Origin: Terriglobia bacterium
GTDB lineage: Bacteria; Acidobacteriota; Terriglobia; Bryobacterales; UBA6623
Direction of reading: 5' to 3'
DNA length: 37,679 bases
Assembly (NCBI GenBank): GCA_009838515.1
Contig: VXRL01000019.1
Span: 1 to 37,679, forward strand
Shown piece by piece: positions 26,557 through 35,075 of this stretch; positions within the stretch are counted from its first letter, which is position 1; the number at the start of each line of letters is the position of its first letter. A program made the translations under genes and the position numbers. A model generated the notes under the pieces. That model was not told the origin of the DNA. It saw only the letters and a list, made by a program, of their open reading frames with translations, and did no database searches.

Positions 26557-26569
26557 TGAGAGGAACGGG

Positions 26570-27856
26570 ATGACGCGGCGCAAGTTCCTGAAGGCAGCAC
26601 TAGCAGCTGGTGCATACAACGGATTCCGCCTGCCGCTGGCGAACGCGGCGGATTACCGTGGGAAACTGTTCGTCTTCGTGCAGGCCGATGGAGGCTGGGA
26701 CCCAACCAGCTTCTGCGATCCTAAGGCCAACGCTCCAGGCGAGCCACTCATCAACCACTGGGCGCTCTCCGCTTCCATCCAGCAGGCAGGCAACATCCCG
26801 TACGCGCCGTTCGCTCGCAACCGGCAGTTCTTCGAGAAGTACTACCAGCGGATCTTGGTGGTCAACGGTGTAGACGCCCAGACGAATTCACACACCGCCG
26901 GGATCGTCCACAACTGGAGCGGGCGGATTTCCGAAGGCTTCCCGACGACAACCGCGCTACTGGCAGCCCGTAACGGCTCTGGACTCGCGATGCCGTACTT
27001 GAGTTTCGGGGGTTTCTCCAACACGGCCGGCGTGACGGCGTTCACGCGCTTGAGGAATCCTGAGCATTTCCAGATCGTTGCGAGGCCCGAATGGAACCCG
27101 TCGGATTCGGCTCGGCCGTACCTTGGCGAGCAGGACTGGGCGACGATGCAATCCTATCGGGCGGCCAGAGCAGCTCGTCTCTCCGCGGCACCGAACCTGC
27201 TGCCGCGAGCCGTCCGGAACCGGAGCCTGTACGAAGCCGCACTGCTGCCGTCTGCCACCGAGGGACTCCGGGCGTTCGCCGACATGCTCCCTTCACGGGA
27301 ACAGCTGCAACCCGTGGAGGAATCCCCGCTGGACCAGCGGAGCGAACTCAAGCGGCAGGCACAGATCACAGTGCTCGCCTTTAAGGCGGGGGTCGCGGTC
27401 AGTGCGGATCTTTGGCTGGGCGGCTTCGACACGCATGCAGACCACGACGCGGAGCACACTTGGCTACTCGGAAACCTAACGGACTCCGTCGACTACCTCT
27501 GGAACTACGCCGAGGTGCACGGAGTGGCTGATCGTCTGGTAGTAGTGCTGGGTTCGGATTTCGGGCGCACAAACAAGTACAACGCCGATGAGGGCAAGGA
27601 TCACTGGCCGATCGGCAGTTACATCGTGATGGAGAAGAACCGTCCTTGGACCAATCGGGTCGTCGGGGAGACCGACGGACTGCACTTCGCGCGCAAGATC
27701 AACCCGGTAACGATGCAGCGCGACGACGCGGGAGGCACGCTCATTCACCCGCGGCACATCCACAAGGCGCTACGCCGGTACCTCGGTATCGAGAACACTC
27801 CGGACAGTCTTCGGTTCCCGTTTTCCAACACGGAGGACTTGCGGCTGTTCAGTTGA
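26570..27856 (+). CDS. DUF1501-family exported protein (copy 2)
   Basis: The product has 428 residues, the same length as copy 1. It begins MTRRKFLK, a perfect twin-arginine consensus, then a hydrophobic stretch and ANAADY. Alkaline-phosphatase-superfamily-type motifs are conserved: QADGGWDPTSFCDP, GGFDTHADHD, GSDFGRTNKYN and KDHWPIG. It should be exported folded by Tat, perhaps with bound metal. AGAGGAACGGG before the ATG is the ribosome-binding site, 13 bp after the cytochrome stop. The activity and substrate of DUF1501 proteins are unknown. Pairing with a DUF1592-like cytochrome in both loci implies a shared task. Confidence 0.88.
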   Translation: MTRRKFLKAALAAGAYNGFRLPLANAADYRGKLFVFVQADGGWDPTSFCDPKANAPGEPLINHWALSASIQQAGNIPYAPFARNRQFFEKYYQRILVVNGVDAQTNSHTAGIVHNWSGRISEGFPTTTALLAARNGSGLAMPYLSFGGFSNTAGVTAFTRLRNPEHFQIVARPEWNPSDSARPYLGEQDWATMQSYRAARAARLSAAPNLLPRAVRNRSLYEAALLPSATEGLRAFADMLPSREQLQPVEESPLDQRSELKRQAQITVLAFKAGVAVSADLWLGGFDTHADHDAEHTWLLGNLTDSVDYLWNYAEVHGVADRLVVVLGSDFGRTNKYNADEGKDHWPIGSYIVMEKNRPWTNRVVGETDGLHFARKINPVTMQRDDAGGTLIHPRHIHKALRRYLGIENTPDSLRFPFSNTEDLRLFS

Positions 27857-28117
27857 AATCCCCAAGGGGCGAGCAACCTAACGATTGCGACTCGCGGCTG
27901 CAGCGCGCAGTCAGCGGACACGAGACTCCATGAGCACAGCAAGACCACGGCAGCAGTGGAGGTGCATCGCTGGGATGTGTCCGAAGAGGCCGGACAGACT
28001 CGCAGTCCACGAAACGCTCCGGGGGCGAGCCTGCAGGTGAGCGGTACGGCCGCGATGGCTTTCCGGCCCAGCAATCCGTATCTGCCGCTTTGGTGCCACG
28101 TTCTGTGCTGGCCAACC

Positions 28118-31100
28118 ATGATTGCCGTGGCGGCTGGAGATCCGACGCCAAGAACGCGGATAGGGCAGCTGGCTTGGTTGGGACTGTTATTGGTGGCGGC
28201 TGCGATGGCGCAGGATCCGCTCTCGATTCCACTGGGCGAGAACGGGGAATTCCAACCGCCCGCGGGTGTCCAATTGCAGCGGGTCCATATCATCGCAACG
28301 CTTGCCGGCACGGGTAAGGAGGGCGGAAACGGGGACGGCGGAACTGCCGCTAGAGCCGAGTTCGACTTTCCCAGCAGCGTGGCCGCCGACACGGCCGGCA
28401 ACGTGTACGTGGCCGATACCCGCAACCACCGTATCCGGAAGATCGACGCCGCCGGCGTTATCTCGACGCTCGCCGGCACGGGCGAGGACGGAGACCGGGG
28501 AGACGGCGGGCCTGCCACCCAGGCGCAACTCTGCCTTCCAGCCGGAGTGGCTGCTGACGCGGCCGGCAATGTGTATGTTGCGGACACTTGGAACCACCGC
28601 GTCCGGAAGATCAACGCCTCGGGCGTCATCTCGACAATTGCCGGAAACGGAGTCCGTGGCTTTCGCGGGGACGGCGGGCAAGCGGCCCAGGCCGGTCTCG
28701 CCTACCCCGTTGCGGTGGCAGTCGACGCAGCGGGCAACGTGTACATAGCCGACAGCCGCAATCATCGCATTCGCAAGATCAACGCCTCGGGCGTCATTTC
28801 GACAGTCGCTGGAACCGGAGTCCGTGGCTTTCGTGGGGACGGCGGGCAAGCGGCCCAGGCCCGTCTCGCCTACCCCGCTGGGGTGGCAATCGACGCAGCG
28901 GGCAACGTGTACATAGCCGACAGCTTGAACCATCGCATCCGGAAGGTCCAAGTCTCCGGGGTGATCTCGACGATTGGCGGAAGCGGAGTACGGTCAGACG
29001 ACGGTGACGGTGGACCGGCCGCCAATGCCGGGATTGCCTATCCGGTGTCCGTCTCCGCGGACTCGGCGGGAAACTTGTACGTCGTTGCGCACACGCCCGA
29101 AACAGGCAACAACCGACTTCGCAGGATCGACACAGCCGGGAATGTCTGGGCTTTCGCTGGAGTCCAGAGTGAGGGCTACGGCGGGGACGGGTCCCCGGCT
29201 GAGGAAGCCCAGCTCGCGTACCCGACGGGCGTCTTCGCGGACGCGGAAGGCAACATCTACATCGCGGACGCCCGCAATGCCCGGATCCGCATCGTGCGAC
29301 CGGGATTCCAGATCGAGATTCCCCTCGGAGCCAGCGGAGCAAGCGTCGCGCTCGTGGTCCAGGACGATGGCGTGCTGACGCTTGGAGGCCGGCCGCTGCT
29401 CTCGGGCGGCGAGGTCACGACAGCCAACGGCCTCTCATACACCATGACGCAGGACCCCGAAGGGCCGATCGTCGCAACCTTCGTGCCGCAGACGCAACGC
29501 GTGAGCCTGTCGGGAACGGACGTATCGCTGACGCGCGGTGAGGATGGCATGTGGCGGATCGGCGAGGAACCCGTGGAAAACGGTCACCGATATCTCCACG
29601 GAGGCAAGGAGTACGTCCTCGAACTGGCGACTGGCGACTGGCGACTGGCCGAGTACGTCGTCGAGACAGTCGTAGGGACGACGGATGTCCCCGCCGACCG
29701 AGCCCCCGCGACATCCTCGTGGCTTTGGACGCCAAGCGATGTTGCTGTGGACAGCTCGGGCAACGTGTACGTGCCCGAGTGGCGCGGGCATCGGGTCCGC
29801 AAGGTCGACCCATCTGGATCCGTCACGACGATCGCCGGCTCCGGGGACTGGGGCTACTCCGGGGACGGAGGTCCCGCAACCGAGGCCCGGCTGAACCATC
29901 CCTTCGCCGTGGCCGCAGACACAAGTGGCAACGTGTACGTCGCCGAGCGCGATGGCCACCGCGTTCGGAAGATCGACTCTTCGGGCGTGATCACGACCTT
30001 CGCCGGCACCGGGCAGCGGGGGGAAGGCGGGGACGGCGGCCCGGCGACCGATGCACCGCTCCCTCGTCCGCTCGGCCTGTCGGTGGATTCGTACGGCAAC
30101 GTATACGTTGCCTCGGAGAACAAAATTCGCAGAATTGATGGGGACGGTATCATCACCACGCTTGCCGGGACGGGGGACCGGGGTTCGATCGGGGATGGCG
30201 GCCTCGCGATCGCAGCCCGCCTTGGCGACCCGCACGGGCTTGCCTTCGATACCACCGGAAACTTGTACGTGGCTGGTTGGGACAGCAACCGGATCCGCCG
30301 GATCGATACCGTTGGAGGAATCACAACGTTCGCCGGAACCGGGGACTTGGGCTTCGGCGGGGACGGAGGACAAGCAGCGCAGGCCCGGCTACATCATCCG
30401 CTCGGAGTCGCGGTAGATCCGGCTGGGAACGTGTACGTGGGAGAGGACGGGGGCGGTAGGGTTCGCCGTATCGACACGGCCGGAGTGATCACGACGTTCG
30501 CTGGGACGGGAAATTCCGGCTACGGCGGCGACGGTGGACCGGCAACCCAAGCCCGGGTTCGTGCATTCGGCGTTGCTGCCAGTGCGGACGGCAACCTATA
30601 CGTCGCGGAGACCTGGAGCCATCGTGTCCGCCGCATCGACACGACCGGGACGATAACGACGTTTGCGGGCAGGGGGTACCGCAGCTTGACGGGCGGCATG
30701 GCGACGGAAGCCCTGCTCGACACTCCGAGGGGAGTGGCGATCCGCGCTTCCGGAGAGTTGCAGTTCGGAGAACACAGCAGCGTCTGGACGTTGAACGCCG
30801 CAGGCGAGGTTGCCAGACTCGCCGTGCAGTACGGCGAAGGCGCCCCTCGCCTGGTGGATATCGAAGCCGTGGCGCTGGATCATGCCGGCAACGTGTACGT
30901 AGCTGAAGAGGATGCCCACCGTGTCCGCCGGATCGACTTGGCCGGTAGGGTCACACCGTTTTCTGGGACGGGCACTGCTGGCCATAGCGGCGACGGAGGC
31001 CCGGCGACGGAGGCCCAGCTCGATCACCCGATCGGCTTGGCTCTCGACTCGGTCGGCAATGTGTACGTGGCCGAGCGCAATGGCCACCGGGTTCGGAAGA

Positions 31101-31573
31101 TCGCCCTCTCCGGTTCGATCACGACTTTCGCCGGCACCGGAGAATCGGGAACCAGCGGTGATGGCGGACCGGCAACAGCAGCCCGCCTCAGTTCTCCGCG
31201 AGCCGTAGCGGTTGACATGCGGGGTAACGTGTACATTGCGGACCGCTCGGGCCATCGAATCCGGAAGGTCAGCCCGTCGGGCATGATCACGATGTTCGCC
31301 AACCCTGGGATCAAGATCGCGCCTGGCGCATTTGCGACCGACCAGGATGGGAACCTCTATACGGGCGGGGATCGCCGGATCCTCAGATTCGACGCGGAGG
31401 GCGTAGCCTCGACCATTGCGGGAACGGGCCAAGACGGCTACCGCGGCGACTTGGGGCCGGCCCTGAGTGCGGAACTCTCCGTGGCCGGGATCGCTGTGGA
31501 CGGATCTGGCGACGTATGGTTCGCGGACAGAATCGCCCGTCGAATCCGAGTCCTGCGAGGTCAGATCGACTGA
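28118..31573 (+). CDS. Secreted protein with 18 NHL-type beta-propeller repeats
   Basis: The open frame runs from a GTG at 27956; I prefer the ATG at 28118 because it places a normal signal peptide (TRIGQLAWLGLLLVAAAMA, cleavage before QDP) near the start, giving about 1151 residues. The mature protein is built of ~56-residue NHL repeats with the core GNVYVA....HR(V/I)R(K/R)I and the turn GDGGPAT. By eye there are six repeats, then a non-repeat insert (about residues 450-590 of the long frame), then twelve more, two of them weak. Six per propeller would give three six-bladed propellers. NHL propellers bind proteins, peptides or RNA; here it is extracytoplasmic. It follows cassette 2 by about 260 bp in the same direction. 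Confidence 0.85.
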   Translation: MIAVAAGDPTPRTRIGQLAWLGLLLVAAAMAQDPLSIPLGENGEFQPPAGVQLQRVHIIATLAGTGKEGGNGDGGTAARAEFDFPSSVAADTAGNVYVADTRNHRIRKIDAAGVISTLAGTGEDGDRGDGGPATQAQLCLPAGVAADAAGNVYVADTWNHRVRKINASGVISTIAGNGVRGFRGDGGQAAQAGLAYPVAVAVDAAGNVYIADSRNHRIRKINASGVISTVAGTGVRGFRGDGGQAAQARLAYPAGVAIDAAGNVYIADSLNHRIRKVQVSGVISTIGGSGVRSDDGDGGPAANAGIAYPVSVSADSAGNLYVVAHTPETGNNRLRRIDTAGNVWAFAGVQSEGYGGDGSPAEEAQLAYPTGVFADAEGNIYIADARNARIRIVRPGFQIEIPLGASGASVALVVQDDGVLTLGGRPLLSGGEVTTANGLSYTMTQDPEGPIVATFVPQTQRVSLSGTDVSLTRGEDGMWRIGEEPVENGHRYLHGGKEYVLELATGDWRLAEYVVETVVGTTDVPADRAPATSSWLWTPSDVAVDSSGNVYVPEWRGHRVRKVDPSGSVTTIAGSGDWGYSGDGGPATEARLNHPFAVAADTSGNVYVAERDGHRVRKIDSSGVITTFAGTGQRGEGGDGGPATDAPLPRPLGLSVDSYGNVYVASENKIRRIDGDGIITTLAGTGDRGSIGDGGLAIAARLGDPHGLAFDTTGNLYVAGWDSNRIRRIDTVGGITTFAGTGDLGFGGDGGQAAQARLHHPLGVAVDPAGNVYVGEDGGGRVRRIDTAGVITTFAGTGNSGYGGDGGPATQARVRAFGVAASADGNLYVAETWSHRVRRIDTTGTITTFAGRGYRSLTGGMATEALLDTPRGVAIRASGELQFGEHSSVWTLNAAGEVARLAVQYGEGAPRLVDIEAVALDHAGNVYVAEEDAHRVRRIDLAGRVTPFSGTGTAGHSGDGGPATEAQLDHPIGLALDSVGNVYVAERNGHRVRKIALSGSITTFAGTGESGTSGDGGPATAARLSSPRAVAVDMRGNVYIADRSGHRIRKVSPSGMITMFANPGIKIAPGAFATDQDGNLYTGGDRRILRFDAEGVASTIAGTGQDGYRGDLGPALSAELSVAGIAVDGSGDVWFADRIARRIRVLRGQID
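28610..28945. repeat. Near-identical 168-bp tandem repeat inside the NHL gene
   Basis: 28610-28777 and 28778-28945 are in direct tandem with a period of exactly 168 bp (56 codons) and are far more alike than other repeats in the gene, both containing GCAAGCGGCCCAGGCC and GGCAACGTGTACATAGCCGA. The similarity extends into synonymous positions, which suggests a recent in-frame duplication of one propeller blade. Confidence 0.75.
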
Positions 31574-31589
31574 CTACCGGCAAGGCTGG

Positions 31590-31830
31590 CAACCACCGCA
31601 AGAGGAGCTGGGGTTTGTCGTACATTTCGTTGAGAGCGACCTGCAGCTGCGCGGGGATCCTGACCTCGGACACTGGGTCCAGGCATTCACGGACGACCCG
31701 CGGTGGATTTATCGCGCGTCGCAGGACGCGTAGGTGATGAGCGACTACGTGCTGGACCGGGTACGGGAGAAGGTGACGGAAAGAGAGTCCCAGCCTGCGG
31801 AACAGCACGAGTTCCTGCCGAGGCATCCGT
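31590..31830 (+). pseudogene. Remnant of an ArdC-type antirestriction gene, C-terminal part
   Basis: One frame reads HWVQAFTDDPRWIYRASQDA, then a TAG (31731-31733), then VMSDYVLDRVREKVTE. The ArdC protein at 35076-36197 has FWVKTLQDHPQEIYLASRDA followed by QGISDYLMERGR at the matching place: the W..V, DP/HP, IY.AS.DA and SDY elements line up. The zincin motif HExxH and everything before it are missing. This looks like the tail of a second ArdC gene left after recombination, directly behind the NHL gene. The match is by eye over about 35 residues. Confidence 0.45.
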
Positions 31831-31863
31831 TTGGCAGACCCAGAAGGTCGGCGGATCCGTGTC

Positions 31864-32121
31864 CTAGAGCCTCAGGCTGCTGGGAATTGAACCCACCGCA
31901 GGTTCCAGGCTCTCTTCCGAACTGATCGAAATGGACGTGACCCTCGAATACGGGGTGATGAAGTACGTTCCCTTCGCGGTCGGCGTGATCGTGACAGATG
32001 CCCCCAAGCTGCCGAGTGTCACCACGTTTTGGTGGTCATCGGCCAAGCTTGGCTCCGCAAAAAGAACGAGCGCAAAGAACAGTGCCACCAAGGTTGCGAG
32101 ACGGAGTCCAGGGCTGCTCAT
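31864..32121 (-). CDS. Small exported protein of unknown function
   Basis: From the ATG at 32121 the product has 85 residues. The first 27 form a convincing signal peptide (SSPGLRLATLVALFFALVLFA, cleavage near SLA-DD), and a mature part of about 58 residues remains, rich in Ser, Thr and small residues. No family is recognised. The frame continues upstream to 32250, but those codons precede the signal peptide and are unlikely to be translated. It faces away from the sensor kinase gene. Confidence 0.45.
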   Translation of the reverse strand: MSSPGLRLATLVALFFALVLFAEPSLADDHQNVVTLGSLGASVTITPTAKGTYFITPYSRVTSISISSEESLEPAVGSIPSSLRL

Positions 32122-32410
32122 CAAGGATCCGCAGGCGTCGCCCGGGCTCCCTCCCCTCATCGGCGTCTCGTGGGCGGGCGCAACCCTGGAGCCCTCCGTC
32201 TGCGACCGCTCGCAGCCAATGCATCGGTCCGCAGCAATTGCCGTCGACACCGACCAGTTGGCAATCTTGTATTAACTTATTGCATATAGGAACATCTAGA
32301 TAATGTTAGTTTCATAAATTCTGTCTATAATGCGAAAAGGCGCTTAGCTTGGCGTGTCGTCGGTTCTGCGGCGCACCCAGATCCATGCCGGCCCGGCGGC
32401 GAAGGAATCC
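32122..32410. promoter_or_regulatory. AT-rich upstream region of the sensor-regulator gene
   Basis: The segment 32270-32340 is strongly AT-rich in an otherwise GC-rich region. TATAAT at 32326-32331 is a perfect -10 element about 80 bp before the likely ATG, but no good -35 is found 16-18 bp upstream (ATGTTA at 17 bp). An activator-dependent promoter, possibly controlled by the gene's own DNA-binding domain, would fit. Confidence 0.4.
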
Positions 32411-34771
32411 ATGACACATTCGGACGAGGCGAGGCGGGAGAATCCAGCGTTGAGTGAGCGCTCCTCCACCCTCAACGCGGCCATCCTGCGGATCAACGCC
32501 AGCCTCGACCTCGACATCGTGCTCAGCCGGGCGGTGGCAAGCGCCTGCGAGCTGACCGGCGCGCGCTACGGCATCATCACCACCGTCGACGAGGCCGGCG
32601 AGCACCAGGGCTCGGTGTACTCGGGCTTCACCGAGGAGGAACGGCGGGAAGCGTTGGCAATGCCCGGCGCTTCCCGCCTGTTCGAGCACCTGCGCGACTT
32701 GCCCGGGCCGATCCGGGTCGCAGACTTGTCGGGCTACATCCGCTCGCTCGGCCTCGAACCCACGCCGATGTTCTCGCGGGCCTTCCAAGCCGCGCCACTG
32801 CGCCACCGCGAAGTACATCTGGGCAACTTCTTCCTCGCCGAGAAGGCGGACGACGAGGCCTTCACCGCCGAGGACGAGGAGGTGCTAATGCTGTTCGCTT
32901 CCCAGGCCGCGGCGGCGGTTGCCAATGCCCGCGCCCATCGCAGCGAGCGGCAGGCAAGAGCCCGCTTGGAGGCCCTGGTCGAGACCTCGCCGGTGGGCGT
33001 CGTGGTCTTCGATGCAGGCAGAGGCCGGCCGTTGACAATCAACCGCGCGGCGCGGCGGATCGTGGAAGGCCTCCGCGGGCCGGGCCGCTCAACCGAGCAG
33101 TTGCTGGAGGTGATCTCCTGCCGGCGCGCAGATGGCCGGGAGATCCCCCTAGGCGAGTTCCCGACCGCGCACCGGCTCGACAGCGGCGAGATGGTGCGGG
33201 CCGAGGAGATCGAGCTGGCGGTCCCGGAAGGACGCAGCGTCCGCACACTGATCAACGCGACCCCAATCCTGTCCCCCGACGGGGAGATCGAGTCGGTGGT
33301 GGTGACCATGCAGGACTTGGCACCGCTGGACGAGATCGAGCGCCAGCGGGCCGAGTTCTTGAGCCTAGTGGGCCACGAGCTGCGCACGCCACTGACCTCC
33401 ATCAAGGGCTCGGTGACGACGCTGCTGGAGGGGGGCAAGGCGGTCGATCCAGCTGAGCGGCGCGAGTTCTTGCGCATCATCGGCGAGCAGGCCGATCGCA
33501 TGCAGGGCCTGATCAGCGACCTGCTCGACCCGGGCCGCATCGGGGCCGGCATGCTCACCGTAGCGCCGGAGCCCACGGAGGTGGCCGAGCTGGTGGAGCC
33601 GGCGCGCAGCGCGTTCCAGAGCGGTGGCGGCCGGCACGCCATCATCGTCGACCTCCCAGCTGGGTTGCCCCGGGTGATGGCAGACCCCCCGCGCATCGCT
33701 CAGGTCCTCGGCAACCTCATCTCCAACGCCGCGCGGCACGCTCCGGAGTCGTCGCCGATCCGGATCGGAGCGGAGAACGAGCATGCGCATGTTGCAGTCT
33801 CCGTCACCGACGAGGGTCCTGGAGTGGCGCCGGAACAGCTGCCACAACTGTTTCGCATGCGCACTGGCGACGGGGAGGGGGCTGGGGCCGGCCACGGCCT
33901 CGGGCTGGCGATCTGCAAGGGGCTGGTGGAGGCGCATGGAGGGCGCATCCGGGCCGACAGCGCCGGCCGCGGCACGACGTTCACCTTCACGATCCCGGCG
34001 GCCGCCGAGCCCGTCGGCACGGCAACCGTCCCGGCCGACGCCCCCTCGCCGGAGGCCGCGGCCCGGGTCGAGCCGCCGCGCATCCTCGTAGTAGACGACG
34101 ACCCGCAGACGCTTCGCTTCGCCCGCGAGACGCTCTCGCAGGCCGGCTATGCCCCACTCGTGACGGGCGCCCCGGACGAACTCGCGCACCTGATTCGGAG
34201 CGAGCGGCCGCAGCTGGTCCTACTCGACCTGCTGCTGCCCGGCAGCGACGGCATCGAGCTGCTGCAGCGGGTTCCCGAACTCTCCGACCAGCCGGTCATC
34301 TTCATCTCCGCTTACGGCCGCGACGAGACCATCGCGCGGGCGCTCGAGTCCGGCGCGGCCGACTACATCGTCAAGCCCTTCTCGCCGACGGAGCTGGTCG
34401 CGCGGATCCGGGCGGCGTTGCGGAGGCACGCGGAGCCCCAACTATTCGTGATCGGGGAACTCGCCATCGACTTCGAGCGGCGCCGGGTGACGGTCGCCGG
34501 GGAGGCCGTCGACCTCACCGCCAAAGAATTCGAGCTGCTGCGGGTGCTCTCGCTTCACGCGGGTGGGGCGGTGACCTACGAGACACTGCTGCGCCGGATC
34601 TGGTCCAAGCACGCCAACCCCGATACGAACCTCGTGCGCATCTTTGTCAGGAATCTGCGCCGCAAGCTCGGCGACAGCGCAACCAACCCGGCCTACCTGT
34701 TCAACGAGCGCGGCGTGGGCTACAGCATGCCCCTCCCGTCACGTCCGTCGTCCGCTGGCGGCACGCCCTAG
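32411..34771 (+). CDS. Histidine kinase fused to an OmpR-type response regulator
   Basis: The ATG at 32411 follows AAGGA with 4-base spacing and gives 786 residues; a GTG at 32354 would add 19. In the longer numbering the order is: GAF domain (about 45-195), PAS-like domain (203-325), HisKA with H341 in HELRTP, HATPase with N458 (LISNAARH), DEGPG (486-490) and GHGLGL (513-518), a receiver with DDD (581-583), phospho-acceptor D625 and K674, and an OmpR/PhoB winged helix (about 698-793, ending RGVGYSMP). No membrane segment is present, so it senses a cytoplasmic signal through GAF. Having kinase, receiver and DNA-binding output in one chain is unusual. All catalytic residues appear intact. Target genes are unknown. 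Confidence 0.93.
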   Translation: MTHSDEARRENPALSERSSTLNAAILRINASLDLDIVLSRAVASACELTGARYGIITTVDEAGEHQGSVYSGFTEEERREALAMPGASRLFEHLRDLPGPIRVADLSGYIRSLGLEPTPMFSRAFQAAPLRHREVHLGNFFLAEKADDEAFTAEDEEVLMLFASQAAAAVANARAHRSERQARARLEALVETSPVGVVVFDAGRGRPLTINRAARRIVEGLRGPGRSTEQLLEVISCRRADGREIPLGEFPTAHRLDSGEMVRAEEIELAVPEGRSVRTLINATPILSPDGEIESVVVTMQDLAPLDEIERQRAEFLSLVGHELRTPLTSIKGSVTTLLEGGKAVDPAERREFLRIIGEQADRMQGLISDLLDPGRIGAGMLTVAPEPTEVAELVEPARSAFQSGGGRHAIIVDLPAGLPRVMADPPRIAQVLGNLISNAARHAPESSPIRIGAENEHAHVAVSVTDEGPGVAPEQLPQLFRMRTGDGEGAGAGHGLGLAICKGLVEAHGGRIRADSAGRGTTFTFTIPAAAEPVGTATVPADAPSPEAAARVEPPRILVVDDDPQTLRFARETLSQAGYAPLVTGAPDELAHLIRSERPQLVLLDLLLPGSDGIELLQRVPELSDQPVIFISAYGRDETIARALESGAADYIVKPFSPTELVARIRAALRRHAEPQLFVIGELAIDFERRRVTVAGEAVDLTAKEFELLRVLSLHAGGAVTYETLLRRIWSKHANPDTNLVRIFVRNLRRKLGDSATNPAYLFNERGVGYSMPLPSRPSSAGGTP

Positions 34772-35075
34772 CCGCGCGGGGAACCAAGCCCGGGCCGGTG
34801 ACCGCGCCGGCCGTCGCGCAGGTCTTCGGGCACGCGGCCGGGGTCGCTGGTATCGCCTTCGGTTAAGCCATCTTGCTGGCTAACTGCCGAAAGAATCGCC
34901 CCGCAACGCGCCGCTTCTTGTTTCGGGCTCGTCGATCCGCACCGAGCGTTTCGCAGCTTCCCGTTCGGAAGTTCCGACAGTCTTCGCCTGTTCGGTCGGT
35001 TCGTAATGTGGTCGAGACTCAGGAATCCTCGCAGTTGATGCTGGAATCGCTTGCGTCGTCTTTTCTCGCCGAACC
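34772..35075. other. Spacer between converging genes
   Basis: About 300 bp between the sensor-regulator gene and ardC, which are transcribed toward each other. No gene and no clear factor-independent terminator are visible. Confidence 0.4.

Noticed and set aside
28187..28951. 254-codon repetitive frame on the minus strand
   Set aside because: It is the reverse-strand shadow of the NHL repeats; the periodicity comes from the real gene.
28600..31560. Regularly spaced repeats that might suggest a CRISPR array
   Set aside because: The period is about 168 bp, all in frame, and encodes NHL blades; there are no short identical repeats with unique spacers.
31870..31905. tRNA-like T-arm (GGTTCAATTCCC on the minus strand)
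   Set aside because: Only four of five T-stem pairs form and no D-arm or anticodon arm could be found nearby.
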